Shown: positions 12,244 through 24,844, numbered from the stretch's first letter. The stretch: 64,000 nt of DNA from Amborella trichopoda (GCF_000471905.2 NW_006495906.1:173320-237319); one strand, 5' to 3'. The notes: generated by a model from the letters alone, not told the origin. Program-made: numbers and translations.

Positions 12244-13849
12244 GGGCACCTTTGAAACATGGGTGGATGCACAAAACATGACCAAATTGCTTAAAATTAC
12301 ACATTTAATGAATTCAAATGGAAATCATGTTTTTGATAAAAAAGACAATTTTATCCCTAAGTACATTTAGGAAAATGATTCAACCATCTCTCTTGGATGA
12401 GCCTCATGCCATTGTCATGCCTTGAGGAATTTCTGGTGCCTTTTGATGATAATTCGGGTGATCAGATACCACATAAATGATGCTTGTATCATCACAATCA
12501 CTTTGATACCTATTATAGATCTTGAATCGGCGTTTCGAGGTTGATCCCAAAATCCAACCAAACTCATAAACTTTTGAACTTCTAGCATTGGTGTAGGACG
12601 ATCTTTTTCTTAGTCTCAAATTGAAGGGTAGTTTGTTGTGGTCTTTTTGCAATGAAAATTTCTCAATTTGGTCTTGGTTTGAGCACTTTTCAAACTTGCG
12701 ATGTCACCAAAAAATGAAACTCCAACAATCAGAAAACTTGCCTTTTTTTAACTTGAAATTAAGTGTCTTTTAGTCTTTGATCTCACGTAAATTTTATCTC
12801 AAAACGAAACCCTTTGAAATACGATTGCAACGGATTCACATTTGAGGTGATTCGATGTCGATGCTTCAAGATACAGCCCTTTGAAAGAAGGGATGTTCCT
12901 TTCTAAAAATGTGCAACACGAGTTTCAAAATCCAACTTCTCTTTAAAAATTCTCTTGTCTCGAGCATCGTCACGAACCATGCCATATACCAAAATTAGCG
13001 ACTTAATAAGCTCTTCAACATACCAAAATTTGAGCTCGATTGGCCTTCAGATGAGATAGTTATGATCTTCACAAGGCAATCCCAAAATTCAATGGCACAA
13101 TTTTCATAAAGTGGAAATTGGTTCATGGGAGCTGCACCAAAATAATGTAAAACCCACCTATTTATGGTAAGTTGTGCCCATAATAGTCAAAGAAAGTTCA
13201 AATGAGTCGAAAATTGGTATCCAAGGGGTTTTGGGTGTTTCGAATCCAATGGTGGCAGTCTGGTGCTCGTCAGAAGCCTCGATAATAGGGCTCTACTTAT
13301 GAGGTTCATTTTCATCATGAATGAAAATGCCTTCGTTAAGTAAATTTCGTCCAGATCTTCCTTAGGGGGTCAAATTCTTCCTTATTCGCACCGACGATAC
13401 AAGTACGTAAAAAATATCCTATAACAACTAGGCACAAAGCCTAAGTACCCTGGAGAATTCAAGAGAGTGGCATCCGCGAGTCAAGCCTGATGATGAGTTG
13501 CCACCGAAGATCCCCCTATTGAATGGTGATAAAGGGGTGTGGAGAGGAGAAATGAGAAAGAAATATAAAGAGTGAGAAGATGAGCAAAAGAGATCAACAA
13601 CCGATCAAATGACCTCAATGGATCAACCTCCCATAGGAAGTCTCTTCTAAGCCTACCAGAAAGGTATTAACAACGAAGGCCTCGACACCCCATATGAATC
13701 AAGAGAATGAGGGTGCAAGTTAGACTATGTCAAAGCCTGTAAAAAGAAATCATTCTCGAAGAGCCTCGGTGACGAGTGATTAGAGACAAGGTCAAGGAGA
13801 TAAAGAAAGATGATAAAGAGAAGAAATGAAAGGGTGACGTGAAGAAAAG

Positions 13850-14590
13850 AGTGGGAGAGAAGAGGGAAAGGAGAAGAGAGGGGATAAGGAAAGGGGGAGA
13901 GAGACAGAGAGAGAGAGAAAGGGGGCGTAGCCATCCCTTTTGAGTGACAGCGAGAGGGAGAGAGAATGAGAGAAAGGGGTGTCCTAGCCGTCCCCTTTGA
14001 ACTAGAGAGAGGGAGAGAGAAAGAGAGAGGGAAAGAGGAAAAAAGGAATGGGAACAACTTAGCCATCCCCCTTTGAGGGAGAGGGGAGAGGAGGGGAAGG
14101 GAGGGGAAGAGAGAGAGAGAAAAAAAGAATGGGAGCGGCTTAGTTGTCTCTCCCTTTGAGAGAGAAAGAGAGACAGACAGAGAGAGGGGGAGAGATTGGG
14201 GGTGGCTTAGCCGTCCCCCTTTGAGGGAGAGGAGAGAGAGAGAGAGAGGGAAGGGAAGAGAGAGTGGGGGAGAAGAATAGGAGTGGCTTAGTCTCCCCTT
14301 TTGGGAGGGGTAAAGAGTGAGCAAGAGGAGGGGAGAAAAAAGAGGAGGAGAGAGAGAATGGGGGCGGCTTAGCTGGCTCCCTTGAGGAGGAGGAGAAGGA
14401 GAGAGAGAAGAGGAGAAGAAAGAGAAGAGGAGGAGAGAAAGAAGAAGAGAGAGAAGAAAATATAGAAAAAGAAAAGAAAGAAGAGGAAGAAGAAAGAAGA
14501 AGAACAAAGAAAATAAAAAAGAAGAACATAGAGGAGAAGAAGAGAGAGAAGAAGATAGAGAAGAAGAGAGAGGAAAGAGGTAGGTCGAGT
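13850..14590 (-). repeat. Pyrimidine tract with seven spaced words, outer family C LTR
   Basis: GA-rich on the plus strand. About every 80-100 bp a word of the type CTTAGCCGTCCCCCTTTGAG occurs, near 13925, 13985, 14060, 14140, 14205, 14285 and 14365. The words contain weak stems such as TCCC...GGGA. The organisation matches the tract of the inner copy but the word is different. Confidence 0.7.
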
Positions 14591-14974
14591 ACCAAGGTGG
14601 GTGAGGTAAGGGCTCGAACCCACTGGTTAAGTGTGCTTCTTAGGTCCTTTGAGTGTTCTTGACAAGGGTAAAGGCTTGTAGTTTATGGCTAGTGTGAAGG
14701 CTAGCTTAGGTGGGCTCAAGTAGGGTATGGAGTATGGTTGATGGGAGGTTAAAGTGTAGGATATGGTGTGGTGCAGGGAGTAGTGTAGGAAGTGGGAATT
14801 GTTGAAGTTTAGTGTATAGGAGTTTGGGGATCGAAGTGTATTGCTGTCAATGCCAAAAATATTCTCTCTCCTCTCTCTTGAAGTGAAGAATGAAATCACA
14901 ACATAAGAAAACTCAAGCTAGTGGACCTTACATTCAAATTATCCTCAACTTAAGGTTAGAAATGTTGAAAAGAA

Positions 14975-14984
14975 CTTATATAAG
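14975..14984 (-). promoter_or_regulatory. TATA-like palindrome in outer family C LTR
   Basis: CTTATATAAG is a perfect palindrome and lies just before the pyrimidine tract in minus direction. Its position matches the TATA-like sites of the other LTR copies. Confidence 0.45.
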
Positions 14985-16115
14985 ATCTCCTCCAAACATG
15001 GGTTGAATGATCAAAACAATGCCAAATTGACAAAAAATAATTTTTTCTAAATTAAAAAGTAAATTTCGTTTTTGGAGGCAAATGACCATTTTGCCCGTCC
15101 CAATTTCATGGAAATGACAAGACCATCCCTAAAAAGGGGTCTCTTGCCTTCTCTATGGTTCGGGGCTCTTTTTGGTGCTTTTCTACGAGCTTTCAGATAA
15201 TCCAACAACATAAATATGATGTTGTGTCGAGACGATCAATTTGATATCCATTATTAAGTTTGAATCGAACTTTGAGGTTTATCACAGAATCCAGCCAAAT
15301 CCATGCTCTTGAGTGTTTCTTCTTTAGATCTAGCTTGTTTCGCCTTAAAGGGAAGGTTGTTGTGATCGTTTTGCAATAAAAAAACCCTTGATTTCATGTT
15401 TATTTGATCACTTTTCTAATTTTGGAGGTTGTTGGAAAATGGGATTCCGATGATCGAAAAATATTCCTTCTTATGAGCTCGAATCGGGTGCCTTCCCGAC
15501 CTCCATCTCATGCAAATCTTATATCAAATCGAAGCCCTTCAAGTCATGGTCGCAATAACCCATATTTGTGGCTATCCGAAGTTGAGGCTTCATATGAATA
15601 GATGTTCTTCTTTAAAAAATTTGTACTCCATGTGTTTTTTGGTCCTACTTCTCTATAAGATTTCTCTCATTTCGATTATCGTCTTAGGTCATGCCTTATA
15701 TCAAAATTTACGGCTTGATGAGACCAATCACATACTTAAATTTGAGCTTGATTGGCCTTAAGATGAGAGAGATATGACCTTTACAAAGGAAATCCCGAAA
15801 TCAAATGGCACAGTTTTCAAGATTGGAAACATTGAGGTAGCATAGGAATACTGTGAAACCCACCCATTTTGGGTGGTTGGCCCTAAAATAGTCCAAAAGC
15901 ATCCAAATGAGTTGAAAATTAATATTCGGGGGTTTTTGGACAATCCGGATCTAATGGCAGTGGTCGAGTACTCATTTGAGACCTTGACAATATAGCACTA
16001 GCTATGAGGTAGCTTTCAGCATGATAGATAGTGGTGCTACGAAAAGTCAACTCCGTTCTGATCAGCTTTATCCTTATCTGATTGGGACGACATATTAAAA
16101 CATCAAATGCCACCC

Positions 16116-16996
16116 TTTCATAATTTTTGAGGCCAAGGGGACACCTTTACAAAATTGCTTAAAAGTTAAGCTTATTGGTGCAAGCTTCCATAGTCCACAG
16201 GTGTAACTGGTACCTACGGTCTTGGGTCATAACCGCCTCCTCTATTATTTGACATGGGGTATTCATGAGTCAAAAATATGCTCAAACAAGCAATTCACAT
16301 GATACGTGGGCTGATTATTGTAACCCAAGAAGAAGCTAGTTTGTTGGTTGATTGATGATATCTTTTTGTTTTTTTTTAATAACTTCTTTACTATTACTTT
16401 AGTCAGGGATCATTTCTCTATATTTATTTTCTAATGTTGCAATTTTCTTATATGGAATGCCAATAAAATTTCAATGCAAAATAAATGGTCTCCCTTTATT
16501 CTTCTTGGGTAATCTTAATTTGTTACGCATAATAATTGTTGGATGTTACTGATGATCTCCCTCGCTTCTTCTCTATTGTGTTGTGCTTCTATAAATTATT
16601 GGTTTTTACACATAATTTTTATGAGGAGTGCCTATCTTTAATAGTGAGACAAAATATAAGTTTGATACAAATCAAATATGTGGTTAATGCAAAATTTTCA
16701 ATTTATTGTGATTTTGTCTTCCAAATAATCAACTACCTTAATCTTAGAAAATTCTAAAATACAGTAGATAGTGAAACATGCACAGAAAGATACATATCAA
16801 GACAATATGCAATTCACGTATATGAAAAATAGACAATGCCTTCATTTAGATTTTATAATATTCTCATTTTGTTTTGTCAAACATACCTTCAAGAAATAAC
16901 AATTTAAGACAACTCTTTTTTTAATAAGTTAGGAAGCAAGAGCTCACATCAAATTTAAGAAACTTCAATCATAATAATTTTGCTTTGATACGATCT
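16116..16996. other. AT-rich sequence, no gene seen
   Basis: Lies between the family C LTR and the copia 5' LTR. It is AT-rich, with T runs at 16367-16376 and near 16915. The longest open frame (16536-16757) has no recognisable features. It could be older host sequence or a decayed element. Confidence 0.4.
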
Positions 16997-17202
16997 TGAA
17001 TATTGCATGGAAATTTTAATTGAAATTCAAATGTTGAAGTTAAATTTTTTTTTGTTCAACACTTTGTATTTTGGTTGGATAAGATTTATACATTTTCTAT
17101 TTTTATTAGATAGATCTCTAAAATCAAGGAATTACAAACTCTTGTATCATTTGGGTAATACAAAGCATTGAAAAATGGTTCCATTCAAATTGGTCCAAAA
17201 CT
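16997..17202 (+). repeat. Copia 5' LTR
   Basis: About 206 bp, beginning near TGAATATTGCATGG and ending at GGTCCAAAACT just before the primer binding site. It matches the split 3' LTR: GAAATTCAAAT at 17022 versus 30828, and CTTGTATC...GGGTAATACAAAGCATTG at 17143-17170 versus 55148-55193. The ends are ragged and the start could move by a few bases. Confidence 0.65.
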
Positions 17203-17207
17203 TTATA

Positions 17208-17220
17208 TGGTATCAAAGCA
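17208..17220 (+). other. Primer binding site for initiator tRNA-Met
   Basis: TGGTATCAAAGCA lies five bases after the inferred LTR end. It differs by one base from TGGTATCAGAGC, the common primer binding site of plant Ty1/copia elements complementary to initiator tRNA-Met. This fixes the direction of the element as plus. Confidence 0.8.
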
Positions 17221-17595
17221 ATGGTTTACCTTCTCTATAGACTGATTTTGTAGTCTCTCATCTTGATGTAAAGCTTTGTCAGCAGCCCTTAACACCTATT
17301 GATCATAAAGCACCCTGTTATTCATAAGTTTTCTTTTTTTTTTTTTTGAGGTTGGTCTTCCTTGATCGGTTATGCATGCTCCTTCTTAGTTGCTTTTGCT
17401 AGCGGCGGTTGCAAATTATCTTTTTTTGGATTCTTTGTTTCTTTGTGTTTTGCTCATGCAAATCTTTTTACCTTCACAATAGAAAGCTTACATATCTCTC
17501 TCTCTACTTTTGCTTCTCTACATTTGCATCTCTCTTACTCTCTCTTCTCTCTCTCTCTCTCGTGTAAAACATGATTTAGTGTGGCTATTGGGATA

Positions 17596-17669
17596 NNNNN
17601 NNNNNNNNNNNNNNNNNNNNNNNNNNNNNNNNNNNNNNNNNNNNNNNNNNNNNNNNNNNNNNNNNNNNN
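17596..17669. other. Assembly gap (74 N)
   Basis: A run of N in the copia leader, with one further N at 17684. It lies next to a long microsatellite, the likely cause of the assembly break. Confidence 0.99.
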
Positions 17670-17697
17670 CCTTCTTCTCTCCTNTTCTCTCGTAACG

Positions 17698-17731
17698 TAG
17701 TAGTAGTAGTAGTTGTGTGTGTCTAGTACTC

Positions 17732-17814
<83 letters not shown>
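17698..17814. repeat. Compound microsatellite (TAG)n-(TC)n-(TA)n
   Basis: A short TAG run at 17698-17713 is followed by (TC)n at 17733-17764 and (TA)n at 17764-17814. It lies in the copia leader between the primer binding site and gag, where a CT-rich tract is already present at 17490-17570. It may have grown from that tract after insertion. Confidence 0.95.
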
Positions 17815-17815
<1 letters not shown>

Positions 17816-17904
17816 TTTTATGGTGTGGCATAGTATCACACACCCTACAAATTAAAGAGACTTCATGCTGCCGCACTTCCTCTTTCTTCAAAGTTCTGTG
17901 AGCC

Positions 17905-18653
17905 ATGAGTGACATCAATAACAACACCACCATGGATTCTTCGTCTAAAAATGAAAATCCTTATGCTACCCATCTTACTACTACTCAATCCCATTATTTC
18001 TTACGTTATTCCAACAATCCAGGGATTATTCTTGTTTCACATCCTCTTACAGGGAGAGGAGAGAATTATTCTACTTGGGCTCATGCCATGCGCATGGCCT
18101 TAAGTGTCAAAAACAAGATGCCCTTTATTAATGGAACTCTATCTAAATCGGAGCCTTTTCTCAATCTTTTTCCTTATGGGAGAGATGTAACATAATATTG
18201 TCTTGGCTTCTTATTGCCTTGTTCAAAGATCTCGCAGAGAGCATTGTGTTTTTCTCTACAGTGCATAAAGTGTGGATTGACCTACGAGCTTGTTTTTCAC
18301 CTAGCAATGCCCCATAACTTTAATAAACCAAGAAATTTTTAGCCATCTTTTAACAAGAGCATCTCTCAGCGCACAATTAAAAAAAATGGGATGAGTTAAC
18401 CTCTCTCACTTCTTTGACCCCATGTTCTTTTGAGGCACTTAGAGATCTCAACAATTATATCGAACAATATCTACTTCTTCAATTTTTGATGGGTCTCAAT
18501 GAGTCCTACAGGGTGGTGCATAGTAACATTTTATTTAGCGATCCATTGCCAACTGTTGCCAAAGCCTACTCTCTTGTTCTTCAAGAAGACCGACCCCGTA
18601 AAATCAATTTACACATTCTTGCACCAGAAGTTGCATCCTTTGCTATAGTTTAG
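17905..18653 (+). pseudogene. Copia gag remnant
   Basis: Starts MSDINNNTTMDSSSKN. It continues with NPGIILVSHPLTG, then ENYSTWAHAMRMALSVKNK and MPFINGTLSKSEP, the typical start of a Ty1/copia gag (DUF4219/UBN2-type region). The frame breaks at about 18193. The later gag portion resumes at 18414-18653 with LLQFLMGLNESYRVVHSNIL and LPTVAKAYSLVLQEDRPR, again matching copia gag in order. Frame changes and stops between the two halves show that it is not functional. Confidence 0.85.
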
Positions 18654-19039
18654 TCTCATGCATATGTTAAACCCATTGCAAACCATAATACTGTCCAAAA
18701 GAACTCCAAAACTAGTACACTCCCTTGGTACATCATGATTTATTGTCACAAAGATGATCACAAGAAGGACCGATATTTCATACTAATGGGCTATCCAAAA
18801 TGACAAAAACAAGCCTCCTGCCTATAATGTTGAATCCACTGTAGTTCCTTAAATCAACAAACCTACATCCATAATAGCCCCTCAATTTACATCCAAGAAA
18901 TACCGTCAACTTTTGCAAATGCTACAGGGAGGCAGTTTAAGCCACTTGGCCAATCTCACAAATAATCTTTGTTGGCTATAGGCAAGTAGTTTAAGCCACT
19001 TGGCCAATCTTGCAAATATTCTTTGTAGCTCTACCTTTT

Positions 19040-20431
19040 CTTCATTTAATGATACATGGATCATAGACAATGGTTCTACTGACCACATAGATTGTTCTCC
19101 ATCTTTTTTTCACCCATAGAGCCTTCATCACTTACTAGTCCTATGAAATTACCAAATGGTAATTTTGTAGTTGTTCTTCATATTGCCGTTGTTACTCTTT
19201 CAGGACAAATAACTTTGCATAATGTTTTATGTGTACCTTTCTTCTCATACAATTTACTTTATGTTCAAAAGCTTACCTTTGATCTACAATGCTCAATAAC
19301 GTTTTTCTCCAACCATTGTATTATTCAGGACCTGTTATTGATTAGGACGATTGGAGCGGGTAGAGAACACAATGGCCTTTATATCTTTCATCCATACAAA
19401 GTTGTCTTCGTATCCCCAGTTCACAGTTCGAACCCCATGGATCTGTGGTAATGGTGCCTAGGTCACCCTTCTCATGATCCCTTACATTCTCTTAGTAAAA
19501 AACACTCAGACATTTTTTTCTCTAATCATTGTCATGTATGCCCTAGAGAAAAACAGTCACGACATTCTTTCCTTAATAATTTGACTTATATTACTACTCC
19601 TTTTCAACTTAATCATTGTGATATGTGGGGTGGTTATGCAACCCCATCTCATTCAGGAGCACATTAGTTTTTTACTTTGGTTGATGATTTTACTTGCAAT
19701 TTTCTAATGCGGCACAAATATGAAACGAATCAGTATTTAAAATCTTTCTTTTGCCTTGGTTGAATCTCAATTCCATTGCTCAATTCAGTAGATTTGAATG
19801 GACAATGGAATTGAATTTTTTTGCAAAGATATACATGTTTTTGTTTTCAAATAAATGGTGTGTCCCATTAACATTCATGTATCACAACTTCCCAACAAAA
19901 TGGCATTGTTTAACATAAACACAATCACCTCCCTGAAGGTGCACGGGCCTTACTATTTTAGGTTGATTTACGTCTTTCTTTTTGGGAAGATTGTATTCTT
20001 AGAGCAGCATATCTTATCAATTGCTTACCTACCCCTATTTTAAATGGAAAAAGCCCACATGAGGCTCTTTTCAATTCTCCTTCATCATTTAACAATTAAG
20101 GGTATTTGGTTGCCTTTGCTATGCCGATAATATACGTCACCAACATAAGTTTGACACCAAGTCACGCTGATATATATTCATTGGTTACCCTCATAGTCAA
20201 AAATCATATTGTTTATATGATCTTGAAAGCCATAATGTTTTTACCAACAAAGATTCATTTCTTCATGAAAATTTCTTCTCATTTTGAGTCTTCAGCATCC
20301 ACAAACCCATCACACATTGCTCTTCCGCATCCATTACTTAATATTTCTATAAACATAACATTACCATACCCGACTAATTCATCCCACAATGTTGAGCATT
20401 CAACCTCATCTCCAACCTCTGTCAGACTTCC
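19040..20431 (+). pseudogene. Copia protease and integrase remnant
   Basis: About 19060-19090 reads WIIDNGSTDH, the retropepsin-like active site, with Asn where the usual motif is DSGATDH. 19092-19451 continues the protease. 19436-19660 gives LGHPSHDPLHSLS (GAG-pre-integrase) and then HCDMWGGYATPSHSGAH and FFTLVDDFT, the start of the integrase core. Later integrase sequence (ILNGKSPHEALF near 20035-20075) runs into a Ser/Thr/Pro-rich linker that stops at 20431, where a solo LTR interrupts it. Stops and frame shifts occur throughout. Confidence 0.85.
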
Positions 20432-22555
20432 TGGTTAGATGCCTCAATCTCGCCTTCCTGGTCGGGTTGACCTGATGGCAAGGTTTCGGGTTCGAGATGG
20501 ACCCGGGACCTGAGATCGCTCTCTCGGGAACTACATAAAGAGGATCCCAGGTAGGAATACCAACCGATGAGAGAGGAATTTGGTCATGAGGTGGGACTTA
20601 CCTCACGTGGGTCCGTAACACGCTTAGGCTAGCTCGCATGGGTGCCCTCTTAGACAACGTGGAATGCCTCTTGACATGTGGCCGGTTCGGAATCGTCTCC
20701 CTTGGCTTATTTCTTCTTGACTACGACTACACAGACACATTAAAATACTGACAAGTGGGTCTGAGGACCCCACCTTGTTATAGGGTGAGTACGCACGTGC
20801 GTGTGTACTCAAAGAAAAAAATGGAAAATAGCATGATGGAGTCCGTGTCAATTTGACAGCCTTACAGCATCTCCTTGAGGAAGGACTCTTAGTACATATC
20901 TTACAGTGAAGAAGGAAAGAAAAAAAAGGGTGAGATAGAGGGAGTGAAAGGGAAAAGAAAAGAGAGAAGAAAAGAAGAAAGAAGAGTTTCAAGGCTGGTC
21001 AGCTTTTCACCAAGTACTTCAAAGAAAACAGAAAGAAACTGAAGGCCGGTTAGCTTTTCACTCAGTACTCCAAAGAAATAAAGAAAGAAGAAATTGAAGG
21101 TTGGTCTGCTTTTCACCCAGTACTTCAAAGAAAAGAGAAATAAACTGAAGGCTGGTCTGCTTTTCACCCAGTACTGTAAATAAAGAAAGAAAGAAGAAAT
21201 TGAAGGATGGTCTGCTTTTTACCCAGTACTCCAAAGCAATAAAGAAAGAAGAAATTGAAGGCTGGTTTGCTTTTAGCCTAGTACTCCAAAGAAATAAAGA
21301 AATAAGAAATTGAAGGCTGGTCTGCTTTTCACCTAGTACTCCAAATAAGAAATTGAAGGTTGGTCTGCTTTTCACCCAGTACTCCAAAGGAATAAATAAA
21401 TAAGAAATTGAAGGCTGGTATGCTTTTTGCTCAGTACACCAAAGGTAATGTGTATTTTGGAAAAGAAAGAGAAAAGGATGAAAAAGAATGAGGCTAGTAT
21501 GTCTTTCAACTAGTCCTCCAAAGACAATGTATATTTTAAAGAGAAAAGAGAGATGAAGGCTGGTTTGACTTTCACCCAACACTTCAAAAATAAAATATTG
21601 AGAAGAGAGAAAAGTGGAACGAAGGCTGGTTTCCTTCAGCCATGGAGAAAAAAGAAGAATTTTCGCCATAGTTTGGATTTCGGTGGCCAGAATTGCAGCA
21701 ACTTCCTACACGTCGTATTTCGAATTTGACCATCCATCACATATGAGGTTCGGTTCAGATGAAGCCTCTGACCTCGTGCTCGTAATGGGTCTGGGTTGAG
21801 ATCGATCCAACCCACGAGCATCGTGATATGGTTGTTTGATCGAGGAGACATGTTGCTGGAAAATTTCCTACTACTTTTGGAAGTTTTTGACGAACTTCCC
21901 TCTTCGATTTCTCTCTACTGGGGTCGTGTCATCGTGCGTTCCACATATCAAATCGATCGGGTCGATGAGTAAAACATGCTCCCAAATTTTGGGCTCGATC
22001 CCACTCAGGATGAGGAAGATATGGCCATGTGAAGCTTGCTCCCAAAATTGAAAACCACAATTTTGATTAATGGAAACTGGTTCACCGGGGGTGCACCGTA
22101 ATAGTGTACGACCTACCTATTTTGGATAATGTGGCTATAACTTGCTCTAAAAACTTCCAAATGCGCCAAAAAATGGTACCGGGGGGTTTTTGAATGATTT
22201 GAATCCAATGGCGATGGTGTGGAGACCATTTGATGCTCCGATAATGGTGGTATAGTATAGAGCCCATTTTCAACATGAAAGAGGCAGAATTTCCAAAATT
22301 GTCTTGTCGTTTACACTACGTTAAACTCATCGGATTGGGATGAAACTTGGCAAGTGCTCTTAAGAGACCCTTAGGCACAATCTTGAACCTTCTTCGGCCA
22401 TTCTGAGATTGTCAGAAATTTCACTTCTAGATCAGGGCTTATTGATATACGGCTTTCGTGGTCCACATGCATTTTAGTACCTGCTGACCTAGGTCGTGAA
22501 CTACTCTCCCCTTATTCACACCGGGGATACAAGTGATGGAAAATGAACTCAAACA
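20432..22555 (-). mobile_element. Family A solo LTR (copy i), 2124 bp, TSD CTTCC
   Basis: Begins TGGTTAGATGCC at 20432 and ends CTCAAACA at 22555. CTTCC flanks it on both sides (20427-20431 and 22556-22560), a 5 bp duplication as expected for an LTR element. The copia reading continues on either side. The left terminus matches 33286 (TGGTTCGGTGCC) and the complement of 52057. The right half (21660-22500) matches 39085-39850. There is no internal coding region, so this is a solo LTR. Minus is given as sense by analogy with copies that have TATA and AATAAA signals. Confidence 0.9.
20985..21620 (-). repeat. ~60 bp tandem repeats inside family A solo LTR
   Basis: About ten units of the type GAAGGCTGGTCTGCTTTTCA followed by CCCAGTACTCCAAAG and a GA-rich spacer. 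Each holds a short CTGG...CCAG stem. This replaces the long hairpin-studded tract of the other family A copies in the same position. Open frames through it (minus strand 21058-21669) are repeat translations, not a gene. Confidence 0.85.
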
Positions 22556-22560
22556 CTTCC

Positions 22561-23961
22561 ATCACTATCTTCATCGCCACCTACACATTCAAATATCTTC
22601 TAACATTCCGATCGCTCTACCAACCTCCAAAATATTTACAAGATTAACAATGTTATATCGTTGGGAATTTAATGTTTCCTCAACCGGTTCAAGATGTTCA
22701 CTATCCTTTAAATTTTGTCATCTCCTGTGACAGACTTTTAGCCTCTTGCAAAACTTTTGTTGCTACCATTTCTAACACAACTGAGCCCACTTCTTTCAAA
22801 CAAGCATCCACAAATCCGAATAGGAGAGAAATAATGAACAAAGAGATAACTACATTAGAAGCCAATAATATATGGTCCTTGGTTGAACTACCCCCAGCAA
22901 AAGACCCATTGTTTCCAATGGGTCTACAAGATAAAATACCAAGGGGATGGGTTTATTGAGCGTTACAAGGCTCAATTGGTCACCAAAGGTTATAACTAGC
23001 AAAAGTAGCTCGATTATCACAAAACCTTTGCTCTCGTAGAAAATCTTACAATTGTTCGATGTCTTCTTACAATTGCTGCTATTAAATATTGGTCTTTGCA
23101 CCAATTGGATGTTCAAAATGTTTTTTTTCTTGGTGATTTACATGAAGAGGTATTCATGAAGATACCATCGAGTTTTTCACTTACGGGAGAGCACCAAGTT
23201 TATTGTTTGACTAAGTCCCTTTATGGACTTAAACAGGCTTCTAGGCATTGGTTTACCAAATTTCCAAATGCATTACTAGCAACAGGATATGTTCAAACAA
23301 GGGAGGATTATTCTTCATTCACCAACATTACTGACAATTCATGTACATATGTCCTGGTTTATGGAGATAATATGGTGATCATAGGCAATAATATAAATGT
23401 CATTAATACTATCAAGACCTTTCTTAGTGATCGATTCATATAAAGGATTTAGGTTCTTTGAAATACTTTCTTGCCATTAGGGTTCTTAGTTATAAGAAAA
23501 TGATTTTCTCACACAAAGGAAATAAAATCTTGAGATTCGTCAAGACATTGTTCGTTTGGCTGCAAAATATGTCGCTTTCCCTATGGAACAAAACTTAAAA
23601 TTGAATTCCAAAGATGGACCTCTTTTAAATAAGCCCACATCTTATCGATAGTTGATTGGTAGATTTATGTATCTCATTATTACAAAGCCAAACATTGTCT
23701 ACCTTGTCTACATACTCAGTCAATTCATGAATCAGCCTCAAAAACCACAGTTATATGTTGCTTCTCGAATTCTTCATTACTTAAAAGGGACACCTGGCTA
23801 AGGAATTCTGCTCTCTACTAATGATAGTCCACAACTTTCTGCATATTGTGACTCTGATTGGGATAGTTTCTCAATGACCAGATGCTCGACTATTGGTTAC
23901 TACACTATGTTAGGAGACTGCCCCACATATTGGAAAACTAATAAACAGACAGTTTCACTAT
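22561..23961 (+). pseudogene. Copia reverse transcriptase remnant
   Basis: 22760-22920 reads FKQASTNPNRREIMNKEITT then LEANNIWSLVELPP, the start of the RVT_2 domain. 23096-23443 gives HQLDVQNVFFLGDLHEEVFM, then CLTKSLYGLKQASRHWF and CTYVLVYGDNMVIIGNN. The catalytic YVDD is changed to YGDN, which removes the second Asp. Several frameshifts follow (23443-23960). The later part still shows PQLSAYCDSDWDS-like sequence at 23830-23865, the start of RNase H. The reading stops at 23961, where a family B LTR is inserted. Confidence 0.88.
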
Positions 23962-24844
23962 TGTCACGACCCCTCCCCCAGAGTGCAGGACCATGACCAG
24001 AGGTAGCGAATGCCACTCAAGAGTTAGTGTGCTCAACGCTTTTAGAAAGATGGAATCATAGCAAACCACGAAAGATAACAAAGACCAAGCGCAAGGGTAC
24101 AAAGAACTGGACAAAAAAAAATAAAACCAATTTATATATACAGGCTCCAAATTTTTATTACAATCATGTCCAAAGCACTACAGGAGCAATAAAAAAATAC
24201 AAGACTTCAAACAAAACAACTATATGGCCACTGCCATCAGACACCTATTCTTAGGATAAAGCTTTTCTTGCCAAGCTTGGATCTTCAACCGTCAGCCATG
24301 AGTGCCCAGCTACCCATTCTCAAAAACCACAGGCTATCATTCTACATAGATAAAGTCAAAGGAAAGAGTTATAAAGCCCAGTAAGCAAATCAAACATCAT
24401 TTATTCCTGCCCATACAATGTCATTTATAACCATCCCCCAAGATTCATGCAAGTGTCATAACATGGAGTCATGTAGCATAATTCTTTAGCAATGGTGGAA
24501 GAAGTGTAAATCGGATGTCAAAATATCATACATCGCATGAACTAATAGTCTATCACATCTTTTCATCAAAAATAACAGAATTGTAATTCAAGCAAAACAC
24601 ATAGTGCATACAGGCAATCCTAGTGTCGCCTACTCCTGAAGTAGAAGTCTTATCAATCAGGTCAAGCCAATCCTATTACTTGGGACTTCTATCCTGACTC
24701 AAGAGGAAAGACAATGATAAATAGATGACTCATTTCGGAATGTCTTCACACACACATACACAATCCCCAACGCAATTTGGGGCTTTTGATAGGCTGTGGC
24801 CTTGTAAGATACGACCCTGTCCTTGTGCCCTTCTGGCGAGAGAG

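Larger units (their letters stand above)
9749..13426 (-). mobile_element. Family C solo LTR, 3678 bp, target repeat ACTAGG
   Basis: The unit begins TGGTTGGGCC at 9749 and ends CCTATAACA at 13426, giving TG...CA ends. ACTAGG lies immediately outside on both sides (9743-9748 and 13427-13432). Six bases is one more than usual for gypsy elements, so one base may be coincidental. No coding region lies between the ends, so I read it as a solo LTR. It contains a purine-rich tract on the plus strand (10560-11790), a TATA-like site in minus orientation, and a ~1.2 kb region related to family A. The flanking sequence is another copy of the same family. Confidence 0.65.
9250..16115 (-). mobile_element. 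Outer family C LTR, split by an inner copy
   Basis: Two separated pieces, about 9250-9748 and 13433-16115, together form one LTR-like unit of ~3.2 kb. Evidence that they were once continuous: reading across the gap (9690-9748 then 13427-13460) gives the same word order as the uninterrupted paralogue inside the inner copy at 10184-10260 (GGCAGC..., GGTATTRTCGG, ACTAGG, AAAGCC, AAGTA.CC). The outer edges are approximate. In sense direction it would lie upstream of the gag remnant, as a 5' LTR should. Confidence 0.6.

Noticed and set aside
12400-13400. Possible host coding exon in the region around the family C LTR
   Set aside because: The sequence is repeated at 15150-16050 and is related to the family A LTR at 38800-39900, so it is LTR sequence.
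14606-14625. GGGCTCGAACCCACTGGT resembling a tRNA T-arm
   Set aside because: No D-arm, anticodon arm or acceptor stem could be found around it.
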